Positions 42,824 through 49,846 of a DNA stretch of 64,000 nt are shown here, in pieces. The stretch covers positions 682,001 to 746,000 of the forward strand of contig CBDEGK010000004.1 of assembly GCA_965237855.1 (NCBI GenBank). Direction: 5' to 3'. This DNA comes from CBDEGK01 sp965237855. Its GTDB lineage: Bacteria; Pseudomonadota; Gammaproteobacteria; Pseudomonadales; Halieaceae. Below the pieces are notes generated by a model. It searched no databases. It had not been told where the DNA came from and saw nothing but the letters and a program-made list of their open reading frames with translations. Within the stretch, counting starts at the first letter, position 1. Every line of letters starts with the position of its first letter. Made by a program: the position numbers and the translations under genes.

Positions 42824-44251
42824 ATGCGTGCACTGACAGCTCTCGAAAAATGGTCCTACGCCATTGGCAACATCCCCTACGCGGTAAAAGACGCAGCTTT
42901 CGGCACCTTCGTGGTGTTCTATTACACCCAGGTACTCGGCGTATCGGGCACCCTGACCGGTTTGGCCATGTTTATTGCGCTGAGTTGGGACGCTATCTCT
43001 GACCCAATTGTTGGCAGCTGGTCCGACCGGGTGCGCTCCAAGTGGGGCCGCCGACACCCGCTGATGTTGGCCGGCAGCATCCCCACGGCCTTGTTATTCC
43101 TGGCCCTGTTCAATCCACCGGCTGCACTGATTGGCGAACATGCCCTGTTTCTCTGGTTGCTGGCGGTATCGATCCTGCTGCGCACGTTCCTGACAATCTA
43201 CTTCATTCCCTACCAGGCCATGGGTGCGGAGATGTCAGATGATTACGACGTGCGCACCGAACTGGCCAAGGCCCGTGTCTCGGTGGCCTGGCTCGGCGGC
43301 ATGGCCGTGTCCGCCTTTGCCTTTGTGTTCATTTTCCAGGCCGAGGGCGGCAGCGACGGTCGCCTGGTCGCGGCCAACTACGCCGACTATGGTGTGGTGT
43401 CTACTATCCTGGCGTTGGTAACGGCCATCATCTGCCTGTGGGGAACCCGCACCACCATTGAACAATTACCCAAGGGCAAGCCTTCTCAGGTGCCTTTTAC
43501 CTTGTTGCAGCCCCTGCGCGACTTGCTTACCGCCTGGCACAATGCGAATTTTCGCAAGACCATCGGCACCAAGCTCGCCTTCGGTGTTGCGGGGGGCACC
43601 TATACCGCCCTGGGCCTGTACCTGGGCACCTACTTCTGGGAGTTCAGCCCGGAACAAATGGCGGGGCTGGTGATGCCTACCTTCCTCGCCACGGTGACGG
43701 CCTTTGCCGTGCTGGGACACCTCAATCATCGCATCGACAAACCCAGGATGATCAGCTGTGTCTGCATAATCTTTACCATCAACAGTATCTGGTTTGTCGC
43801 CGCCCGCCTGCTTGGCTTCCTGCCCGATAACGGCCACCCGATAATCTACCCGTTGCAGTTAGTGCAAGTCTTTGTTGCTGTGTTCAGTGTCGCCGGCTTA
43901 CAAATACTCGGCGCGTCGTTGCTGGCAGATATTCTCGACGAGCAGGAACTGAAAACGGGCCAGCGCCAGGAAGGCGTGTTCTTTGCCGCATCAGCCTTCG
44001 TGTTGAAGGCCACCACAGGCATGGGCGCTTTATTGGCGGGTATTGTCATCGACCTTGCCGGTCTCACCCCAGGCATCCAACCTGGCGCCGTCTACCCGGT
44101 GGTATTAAATTCCCTGGGGGTATTTTCTCTGCTCGCCTTCACCAGCTGTGGGCTGGTGGCATGGCTGTGCGCCCTGCGTGTCCGCCTCAGCCGTAAACAG
44201 GTGAGCGAGATCCAGGCACAGCTCAACAATGGTACTAGCCCAGCCGTTTGA
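42824..44251 (+). CDS. MFS transporter of the glycoside-pentoside-hexuronide (GPH) type
   Basis: The 475-residue protein has the GPH/melibiose-carrier pattern: 'KWSYAIGNIPYAVKDAAFG' in helix 1, 'DAISDPIVGSWSDRVRSKWGRRHP' split across helix 2-loop 2-3, and 'IPYQAMGAEMSDDYDVRTEL' in loop 4-5. These usually couple uptake to sodium or protons. Substrates range from sugars to steroids in related actinobacterial or proteobacterial members; none can be fixed here. The 3' end overlaps the convergent STAS-like gene by 17 bases. Confidence 0.87.
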   Translation: MRALTALEKWSYAIGNIPYAVKDAAFGTFVVFYYTQVLGVSGTLTGLAMFIALSWDAISDPIVGSWSDRVRSKWGRRHPLMLAGSIPTALLFLALFNPPAALIGEHALFLWLLAVSILLRTFLTIYFIPYQAMGAEMSDDYDVRTELAKARVSVAWLGGMAVSAFAFVFIFQAEGGSDGRLVAANYADYGVVSTILALVTAIICLWGTRTTIEQLPKGKPSQVPFTLLQPLRDLLTAWHNANFRKTIGTKLAFGVAGGTYTALGLYLGTYFWEFSPEQMAGLVMPTFLATVTAFAVLGHLNHRIDKPRMISCVCIIFTINSIWFVAARLLGFLPDNGHPIIYPLQLVQVFVAVFSVAGLQILGASLLADILDEQELKTGQRQEGVFFAASAFVLKATTGMGALLAGIVIDLAGLTPGIQPGAVYPVVLNSLGVFSLLAFTSCGLVAWLCALRVRLSRKQVSEIQAQLNNGTSPAV

Positions 44252-44660
44252 GCCGTTCTATAGGGTCATTGCCCTGCGGTGCGGTCTGCTCTGGTTCACT
44301 CTTGATCCACTCCACCGCCGCTGCGGGATCAATAAATACCCGGAATACGCCTGAATCCACTTGTTCAGCAAACGAGTGGTAGATGCTGGCGTTGTCATTA
44401 TCAGGCGCCACCAGTGCTACCCGGGTACCCCGATGCAGGCGCACATTTTTCTTGGCAAATTCTGCATACTCCAGGAACTGGTCAATTGAAATTCGTTCCA
44501 TGTTCGCCTGTGAGAAGTCGCAGAGTCGGTGTAGATCCGGCGAGTAATCAGGCTCCCGGACAAACTTGAGCGATGCCTCGATAAACTCGGATAAGACGGG
44601 CTGGCCCTTGATTTCGATGAAGGCGTAGTTTTTTGATTTTATTATGTTGTAGCTAATCAA
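44235..44660 (-). CDS. Small STAS/SpoIIAA-like protein
   Basis: The 141-residue protein alternates strands and helices: 'NYAFIEIKGQPVLSEFIEASLKF', 'HRLCDFSQANMERISIDQFLEYAEF', 'VALVAPDNDNASIYHSFAEQ' (described in separate parts), consistent with the SpoIIAA-like/STAS-SEC14 fold. The assignment is by pattern only. A Gln/Pro-rich tail follows. Such proteins can bind lipids or act in signalling. It is a single gene on the minus strand, 126 bases downstream of which on that strand nothing is shared. Function unknown. Confidence 0.55.
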   Translation of the reverse strand: MISYNIIKSKNYAFIEIKGQPVLSEFIEASLKFVREPDYSPDLHRLCDFSQANMERISIDQFLEYAEFAKKNVRLHRGTRVALVAPDNDNASIYHSFAEQVDSGVFRVFIDPAAAVEWIKSEPEQTAPQGNDPIERLKRLG

Positions 44661-44786
44661 CGACCTGCTCCCTGGGAGACTTCTTTTCCAGTCCTTGGAA
44701 TATTAGATTACAGCCCGATGGCGTCTTCGTAAAGCACTGATTTAGCTAGATAAATAGCATTTACTAAGATTATTGCGAGGGCTGCA

Positions 44787-45776
44787 TTATTCCAAATCCG
44801 GCGTTCCCGAGAGAATTTTCTCAATCGCCTCGACCACGTCGGGCGTTAATTTTTCCACCTGCTGCACGGCGCCGAGGTTGTCCTGCAATTGCTCTGAGCT
44901 GGAGGCCCCCAGGATGGTGGTGCTGACATGGGGGTTCACTTGCGTCCAGGCCAGGGCCAGGTGGGTCATGGACATACCCAGTTCCGCGGCAATGTCTGAC
45001 AGTTGTCGCGTTACCTCGACCCGTCGCTGACCCTTGTCGTCGAGGATGTTTTCCGCCAGCCATTCGTAACCCGGCAGGTTAGCGCGGGAGTCGTCGGGTA
45101 CGCCATTGTTGTACTTGCCGGTGAGCACGCCTGAACACAGGGGCGACCAAATGGTCGTGCCCAGACCATGTTGTTCATATAAAGGGGCATATTCCTGCTC
45201 CACCCGGGTGCGGGCAAACAGGTTGTATTCCGGCTGCTCCATGGTCGGGCCAATCAAGTTGTTCTTTTCTGCGACCTGGTAGGCTTCCTGTAATTGTTCT
45301 GCCGACCATTCGGAGGTGCCCCAGTACAACACCTTGCCCTGCTCGATCAGGGTGTTCATGGTTCTCACGGTTTCCTCTATCGGGGTGTGCTTGTCGGGTC
45401 GGTGGCAGTAGTACAGGTCGAGGTAATCCACCCCCAATCGTTCCATGGCCTGGTGGCAGGCTTCGGTCACATGCTTGCGGCTGAGGCCGCGCTGTAACAC
45501 GGTCGGTCTTGCTACGCTGCCAAACATGACCTTGGATGACACGGTGTAACTGTCGCGCCGCCAGCGCAACCGTTTTAGTGCCTCGCCCATCACCACTTCA
45601 GACTGACCCCGGGCATAGCCCTCGGCATTGTCGAAAAAGTTGACTCCCGCCCCGTAGGCGATACGCAGGCACTCGGTCGCTGCATACACATCGACAGAGC
45701 CGGCAAAAGTCACCCAGGAGCCAAAGCTGAAGCTGCTGATCCGCAAACCCGAATTACCCAAGTTTCTATATTCCAT
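44787..45776 (-). CDS. Aldo/keto reductase (Kv-beta/YghZ-like)
   Basis: The 329-residue protein has the AKR tetrad: Asp in 'FFDNAEGY' with the catalytic Tyr following, Lys in 'TVSSKVMFG' and His in 'LYYCHRPDKHTPIEET', plus the C-terminal NADPH-binding 'ILGASSSEQLQDNL'. The layout matches the potassium-channel-beta-like AKR6/AKR14 groups. It reduces aldehydes or ketones with NADPH in the cytoplasm. I chose ATG 45776 ('MEYRNLGNSGLRIS'), the standard family start; the frame opens 27 bases upstream. It diverges from the racemase gene with 45 bases between starts. Confidence 0.9.
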   Translation of the reverse strand: MEYRNLGNSGLRISSFSFGSWVTFAGSVDVYAATECLRIAYGAGVNFFDNAEGYARGQSEVVMGEALKRLRWRRDSYTVSSKVMFGSVARPTVLQRGLSRKHVTEACHQAMERLGVDYLDLYYCHRPDKHTPIEETVRTMNTLIEQGKVLYWGTSEWSAEQLQEAYQVAEKNNLIGPTMEQPEYNLFARTRVEQEYAPLYEQHGLGTTIWSPLCSGVLTGKYNNGVPDDSRANLPGYEWLAENILDDKGQRRVEVTRQLSDIAAELGMSMTHLALAWTQVNPHVSTTILGASSSEQLQDNLGAVQQVEKLTPDVVEAIEKILSGTPDLE

Positions 45777-45821
45777 GCATACTCTCCCGTCTGGTTTATA
45801 CAAACATGGTTGATATGCACG

Positions 45822-46538
45822 ATGGGGTCAAGCGAGGAGCTCACTGTTGGTGTCATGGGTGGACTGGGGCCGGAGGCGACCGTAGATTTCATGACCAAGG
45901 TGGTTGCCGCCACCCCGGCTGATTGCGACCAGGACCATATCCATATAGTGATTGACCACAACCCCAAGGTACCCAATCGCCACCGCGCGATTGCCGGCGA
46001 CATACCCAGTGTTGGCCCGGACCTGGCCAACATGGCCCGGCGGCTGGAACAGGCCGGTGCCGATTTCCTGGTGATGGCGTGCAATACCGCTCATGCCTAC
46101 ACCGACGATATTCGCGCCGCGGTAGACATTCCCTTCGTCAGTATTGTCGACGTGGTGATGGACGCGGTGGTTACCAGCTCTGCCCACAGCGTCGGGGTCA
46201 TGGCCGCGGATGGCTGCCTGCGGGCGGATTTGTTTCAGAGCGCCCTCAGCGCAGCAGACTGTGAACCCATACTGTGGAGCGAGTCAGAGCTGGCCGAGTT
46301 CATGGAGTTGATTTATCGCATCAAGGCCGGTGAACGCGATGACGATATTGGCGCAGGCATTAGGAAGCTGGCCACCAGCCTGGCCTTCTCGGGTGCAGAA
46401 GTATTGATTTCAGGCTGCACGGAAATTCCTTTGTTCATGGATTCAGGCAACAGCCCGCTACCCCTGTTATCATCCACCGACTTGCTGGTTGAGCGGACCA
46501 TCGCCCTGGCTCGACGCGAAATTTCCCTGGAGAACTGA
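45822..46538 (+). CDS. Aspartate/glutamate racemase family protein
   Basis: The 238-residue protein carries the family's paired catalytic cysteines: 'MACNTAHAY' in the N-terminal half and 'LISGCTEIPL' in the C-terminal half, with 'GVMGGLGPEATVDFM' at the start. Such enzymes interconvert L- and D-aspartate or glutamate without cofactor, and relatives act on hydantoins. The ATG at 45822 was chosen as the start nearest the 'GVMGGLGP' strand. The D-cysteine-desulfhydrase-like gene follows after 2 bases, so the pair acts in one operon, probably on D-amino acids. Confidence 0.88.
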   Translation: MGSSEELTVGVMGGLGPEATVDFMTKVVAATPADCDQDHIHIVIDHNPKVPNRHRAIAGDIPSVGPDLANMARRLEQAGADFLVMACNTAHAYTDDIRAAVDIPFVSIVDVVMDAVVTSSAHSVGVMAADGCLRADLFQSALSAADCEPILWSESELAEFMELIYRIKAGERDDDIGAGIRKLATSLAFSGAEVLISGCTEIPLFMDSGNSPLPLLSSTDLLVERTIALARREISLEN

Positions 46539-46540
46539 AC

Positions 46541-47539
46541 ATGCACCTGTCCCGCTTCCGACGCGTCACCCTCGCCCACCTGCCCACCCCGCTGGAATTC
46601 CTGCCCCGCTTGACGGAGCATTTAGGCGGCCCGCAGATTTACGTGAAGCGCGACGACTGCACCGGCCTGGCCAGCGGCGGCAACAAAACCCGCAAGCTGG
46701 AATTTTTAATGGCCGATGCCCTGGAGCAAAATGCCGATACCATCATCACCCAGGGTGCAGTGCAATCCAATCACGCTCGCCAGACCGCCGCTGCCGCGGC
46801 CAAACTTGGTTTGGCTTGCGAGCTATTATTCGAAAATCGCGTCGCCGATCCTGATGACAACTACCTCAACTCCGGCAATGTGCTGCTGGACCGACTCTAC
46901 GGCGCGACCATACACGACTTCCCCAAGGCCACGGATATGAATGCGGCCATGGAGGAGCATGCTGACAAACTTCGCGCTGAGGGTCGCAAGCCCTATATCA
47001 TTCCCGGCGGTGGTTCCAACCCCATCGGCGCGCTGGGTTATGTCAATTGCGCACTGGAGTTGGTACATCAAGCCAACAATCGGGGCCTGCACATCGATCA
47101 CCTGATACATGCCACCGGCAGCGCCGGCACCCAGGCCGGCCTGGTCACCGGTCTGCGCGCCACCCATTCCGGTATCCCGGTATTGGGCATAGGTGTCAAT
47201 GCCGCTAAAGAAGCCCAGGAACAAAAGGTCTACGACCTCGCTGTTGAGACTGCCGCCTATATCGATGCCGCCGGCTGTGTTGCCCGCGAGGACATCGTTG
47301 CCAACTGCGATTACGTTGGACCCGGCTACGGTATTTCCACCGATGGCATGCGCGAGGCCGTGCTGATGCTCGCCCAGTTGGAAGGGCTATTGTTCGACCC
47401 GGTCTATAGCGGCAAAGGCCTGGCCGGCATGATCGACCTGGTTCGCCAGGGCCACTTTAGTGACACCGACAACATCGTGTTCCTGCACACCGGCGGCTCC
47501 GTGGGCCTGTTTGGCTATGGTAATGATTTGCTCGGCTAG
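46541..47539 (+). CDS. D-cysteine desulfhydrase family PLP enzyme (possibly L-cysteate sulfo-lyase)
   Basis: The 332-residue PLP-fold-II enzyme has Lys49 in 'SGGNKTRKLEF' as the internal aldimine, 'TQGAVQSNHARQTAAAA' for the substrate carboxylate, 'ATGSAGTQAG' for the phosphate and 'HTGGSVGLFGY' near the end. DcyD degrades D-cysteine to pyruvate, sulfide and ammonia; close relatives include ACC deaminase and CuyA, which cleaves L-cysteate to pyruvate and sulfite. The sequence alone does not separate these. It is 2 bases after the racemase stop. The stop codon lies at the edge of a perfect inverted repeat. Confidence 0.85.
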   Translation: MHLSRFRRVTLAHLPTPLEFLPRLTEHLGGPQIYVKRDDCTGLASGGNKTRKLEFLMADALEQNADTIITQGAVQSNHARQTAAAAAKLGLACELLFENRVADPDDNYLNSGNVLLDRLYGATIHDFPKATDMNAAMEEHADKLRAEGRKPYIIPGGGSNPIGALGYVNCALELVHQANNRGLHIDHLIHATGSAGTQAGLVTGLRATHSGIPVLGIGVNAAKEAQEQKVYDLAVETAAYIDAAGCVAREDIVANCDYVGPGYGISTDGMREAVLMLAQLEGLLFDPVYSGKGLAGMIDLVRQGHFSDTDNIVFLHTGGSVGLFGYGNDLLG

Positions 47540-47605
47540 CCATTTTCAAGGGGCCAGACCTCTTGAAATTTGAATCAAGAGGTCTGGCCCCTTGAAAGGC
47601 TAGCC
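47534..47605. terminator. Perfect long inverted repeat joining two convergent stop codons
   Basis: Arms of 23 bases (47544-47566 and 47575-47597) are exactly complementary with an 8-base loop. Outside them, GGCTAGCC occurs on both sides (47534-47541 and 47598-47605) and supplies the TAG stop of each convergent gene. Only short unpaired stretches separate arm and flank. It lacks a clear U-run, but the stem is long enough to act as a bidirectional terminator. The arm contains GGGGCCAGACC, akin to the element at 12371. Confidence 0.75.
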
Positions 47606-47965
47606 CTTAACGAAGAAAAACTCCCAACTGTGTCCGTTGGGATCGGTGACCCAGGTTTTATCCTGGCGCGCGTAACAACAGGTCACATCATCTTCCACCA
47701 GCGTCAGTAGCCCAGCGTCGATCAGCCGTTGATTGGCCGCTTCAACCATGTTGCTGTCCTGCACCTCAATGCCCAGGTGATTGATATCACCTGCAACTAC
47801 CTCGCCCGAACGCCGGTTCAAGGTCAGGTTGAGAGCGGGTTCGGCCAGATCGAACTTGGCCCAGTCCTGCTTTAACTTCGCCGGTTGTTGATTAAATAGC
47901 ACGCTGTAGAACTCCACAGATTCCTCGAAGTGGTTGGTGTTTAATGCCAGATGTACTCTACTCAT
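47600..47965 (-). CDS. ArsI/CadI-family VOC metalloenzyme (C-As lyase-like)
   Basis: The 121-residue VOC-fold protein has candidate iron ligands His5, His63 and Glu115 and a vicinal cysteine pair Cys96-Cys97 in 'DDVTCCYARQDKTWVTDPNG'. This is the layout of ArsI, which cleaves the C-As bond of trivalent methyl- or aryl-arsenicals with Fe(II) and oxygen, and of CadI. It is downstream of an ArsR-type repressor on the same strand with a duplicated operator in front, consistent with arsenical or metal induction. GAGAGGAG lies 7 bases before the ATG. Substrate has not been shown; no arsM or arsB is present in the window. Confidence 0.85.
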   Translation of the reverse strand: MSRVHLALNTNHFEESVEFYSVLFNQQPAKLKQDWAKFDLAEPALNLTLNRRSGEVVAGDINHLGIEVQDSNMVEAANQRLIDAGLLTLVEDDVTCCYARQDKTWVTDPNGHSWEFFFVKG

Positions 47966-48003
47966 TTTACTACTCCTCTCTTTACAGGTTTTACTAATAC
48001 CAT
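47962..48003 (-). CDS. Possible 13-codon leader ORF coupled to the arsI-like gene
   Basis: An ATG at 48003 on the minus strand opens a frame encoding MVLVKPVKRGVVK whose TGA overlaps the ATG of the arsI-like gene (ATGA). The ATG lies at the same place in the upstream operator copy as the arsR start does in the other copy. No Shine-Dalgarno sequence precedes it. It could be a coincidence of duplicating the promoter together with the start codon. Confidence 0.3.
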   Translation of the reverse strand: MVLVKPVKRGVVK

Positions 48004-48027
48004 ATTTCTAGATATATCGAATTACAG
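48001..48027. promoter_or_regulatory. Operator copy upstream of the arsI-like gene
   Basis: This 27-base segment matches the one at 48370-48396 at 22 positions, starting CATATTTCTA and containing TATCGAA and TACA. It has a TATTTC half-site and a degenerate GAATTA partner at 10-base spacing. Its repetition before both genes marks it as the likely ArsR-binding site. Confidence 0.6.
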
Positions 48028-48051
48028 ATCGAAAAAAAACGCAATAAATCG

Positions 48052-48372
48052 CTACAAGCTAATACCGCTACCTTTGCAACAGTCGTGATACAGAAAACCG
48101 ACCAGGTCGGCGAGTGTGTCCGTGTCCGCCTGGTACCACACCCACTGTTTGTCCTTGCGCGAATTCACCAGGCCTTCCTTGCGCAAACGTTCCAGGTGAT
48201 GCGACAGCGTCGAGTTGGGAATACCCGTTTGCTGCGCGATATCCCCCGCCGACAATTCTCCCGGCAGTGCCTGCAACAACATCCGCACTATCGTCAGCCG
48301 CGCCTCGTTGCCGAGCGCCGCCAGGCGATCAGACTGCACCGCCAGGCTTTCAGTTTGTGTCGTTGTTTTCAT
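48052..48372 (-). CDS. arsR: ArsR-family transcriptional repressor
   Basis: The 106-residue winged-helix protein shows 'LGNEARLTIVRMLLQAL', the recognition segment 'IAQQTGIPNSTLSHHLERLR' and the wing 'KDKQWVWYQAD', as in ArsR/SmtB repressors. A Cys-Cys pair sits near the C-terminus ('YHDCCKGSG'), where several atypical ArsR proteins place their As(III) ligands; a typical CVC motif in helix alpha-3 is absent. I chose ATG 48372 ('MKTTTQTESLAVQ'). It precedes the arsI-like gene on the same strand and probably represses both from repeated operators. Confidence 0.87.
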   Translation of the reverse strand: MKTTTQTESLAVQSDRLAALGNEARLTIVRMLLQALPGELSAGDIAQQTGIPNSTLSHHLERLRKEGLVNSRKDKQWVWYQADTDTLADLVGFLYHDCCKGSGISL

Positions 48373-48396
48373 ATTTCTAATAATATCGAAATACAA
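48370..48396. promoter_or_regulatory. Operator/promoter copy at the arsR start
   Basis: TATTTC (48372-48377) and GAAATA (48388-48393) form a perfect inverted repeat at 10-base spacing that overlaps the arsR ATG. On the minus strand a TATTAT -10-like box ends 7 bases before the ATG, so the repeat would cover the promoter. It matches the copy at 48001. Autorepression is the likely role. Confidence 0.6.
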
Positions 48397-48539
48397 TATA
48401 AAAGCAAACTCTTTTTTTCTCGCTTTCCAACAGCTGGTTAGGGTTAACGCCCGGGCGCCAACTTCATATCCGTCAAACCCTTGGCTCTCGCCATTAGTGT
48501 TGTCTGCTTTCTAGGTTAGCAGAGACAACACAGGGCTGC

Positions 48540-48842
48540 TTACGGCATCGCCTTTGCGACTGGCAAGAGCCAGAATCCCAAAACGGTGTTAATCGTAAGC
48601 TTGACGGTGGAAAGAATAGCTGCCGGCAGGGCCCACCAAAAATCGAGCCAGTCATTCCAGAACCAGGAATAGAGCCAGTCGCGGAGAAACTCGAGGTGGT
48701 CAATCAGGAATATGTTCATGCTCAGCGACCAGAATGTGTGGTCCGAGGCGACAATTTCCCAGTAGATCCACAGGGTAAAACCCACCCCGATGGGTGTGGT
48801 GTAGATTAAAAAGTAGGCTAAGCCGATCAGGAAAGTTTTCAT
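48540..48842 (-). CDS. Unrecognised small membrane protein
   Basis: The 100-residue product is rich in Trp and Phe and has two to three hydrophobic segments: about residues 4-28, a middle amphipathic part 'LEFLRDWLYSWFWNDWLDFW' and a last helix about 70-95. I do not recognise a family. It lies 53 bases downstream of the DUF3237 gene on the same strand and could be the last gene of the glc-headed operon. The 143 bases between it and arsR show no feature I can name. Confidence 0.5.
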   Translation of the reverse strand: MKTFLIGLAYFLIYTTPIGVGFTLWIYWEIVASDHTFWSLSMNIFLIDHLEFLRDWLYSWFWNDWLDFWWALPAAILSTVKLTINTVLGFWLLPVAKAMP

Positions 48843-48895
48843 GTTGAATCTATCCCCGTGAAACCCAGTTACTCCACCGCTATCTGTATATTACC

Positions 48896-49348
48896 TCAAG
48901 CGGGCCGCCACACCCGGTATTCTACGCCAAACGGATCACTGGTAATTCTACCCTCACCAACAAAGAAAGTGGTATTGAGCCAGGCATAGCGTTCATCCCC
49001 TGTTTCGACGCGGGGGTTGGTGTAGAAATATTGATCGCCGAAATCTGACCCAGGCCCACCAGCAATGGCGTTCTGTACCACCTCATTGACTTCCAGCAGG
49101 CCGAAATACTGCATGTATAGAGCAGCGCCGTCATCCGTCAGCGCTTGCCCGCGCACGTCTACTCGAATGAAACCGTCCTCCATTAGCAACGCCCACTCGC
49201 CCCCACCCAGCAACTTTGCATTGACTCGTTCGCCGGTTATCTCACCGCCCTTCAAGCCGTAGTACAGCCGGTTACCATAGGGGCCATCACCGATCGGCAA
49301 CAGCTCGTCGAGTGTTGCAGTCATGACAAATTCCTGAACAAATTCCAT
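48896..49348 (-). CDS. DUF3237 protein
   Basis: The 150-residue protein fits DUF3237: 'GPYGNRLYYGLKGGEITGERVNAKLLGGGEW' (in adjoining pieces), 'FIRVDVRGQALTDDGAALYMQYFG' and a final 'YAWLNTTFFVGEGRI'. The family is a small beta-barrel protein of unknown function, often close to NTF2-like and oxidoreductase genes in proteobacteria that degrade aromatic or steroid-like compounds. It is 24 bases downstream of an NTF2-like gene on the same strand, and both follow glcF. A GGAGAGC precedes the ATG. Confidence 0.82.
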   Translation of the reverse strand: MEFVQEFVMTATLDELLPIGDGPYGNRLYYGLKGGEITGERVNAKLLGGGEWALLMEDGFIRVDVRGQALTDDGAALYMQYFGLLEVNEVVQNAIAGGPGSDFGDQYFYTNPRVETGDERYAWLNTTFFVGEGRITSDPFGVEYRVWRPA

Positions 49349-49372
49349 TGTGCTCTCCTGTTTTTAGCCAGC

Positions 49373-49810
49373 TTAGGCCGCCTCAATCTCCGTCATCGCG
49401 TTAATCGGATCTTCCGTATCCCAATAGCCGCGCATGGCAATGAGCTTGCCCTCATCATTCACTTCATAAGTAAAAACCCCGTGCACTTTTTGCACGATGG
49501 TTTTTCCCTCCTCCCCTGCCAGTGTCACGGTAATGACGACATTGTTGGCGCATTCATTGCCAGCCGCATAGGAGTTGAGAATTTCCATATTGATGTCGGC
49601 GGGTGCAATAAAGTTATCGTAAAAGGCCGCCCGCGCTTCCACTCCCCGGTGACCCTTGCCCTCCGGGTCCAGGTAGGACGGACCAATGGGGTCTTGAATA
49701 ATGGCGTCTTCCGCGTAGAGGCCCAGCCAGCCTTCGCGGTTATTAGTGGCGGCATATTCTCGAGACAATAACGAGGCGCGGCGAGCGGGGTGTTTTTCAT
49801 CTTCGAACAT
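49373..49810 (-). CDS. NTF2/SnoaL-like (ketosteroid-isomerase-type) protein
   Basis: The 145-residue protein follows the SnoaL-like order: 'REYAATNNREGWLGLYAEDAIIQDPIGPS', described in parts, with Asp/Tyr positions seen in ketosteroid-isomerase-like folds, then 'GVEARAAFYDNFI', 'ANNVVITVTLAGEEGK' and 'LIAMRGYWDTEDP'. Substrate and activity are unknown. It begins 36 bases after glcF and ends 24 bases before the DUF3237 gene, so it is probably part of the same transcript. A GGGAGAA lies before the ATG. Confidence 0.82.
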   Translation of the reverse strand: MFEDEKHPARRASLLSREYAATNNREGWLGLYAEDAIIQDPIGPSYLDPEGKGHRGVEARAAFYDNFIAPADINMEILNSYAAGNECANNVVITVTLAGEEGKTIVQKVHGVFTYEVNDEGKLIAMRGYWDTEDPINAMTEIEAA

Positions 49811-49846
49811 GGCTTTTCTCCCAAGGTAGATGTCAAAAAGAATAGC

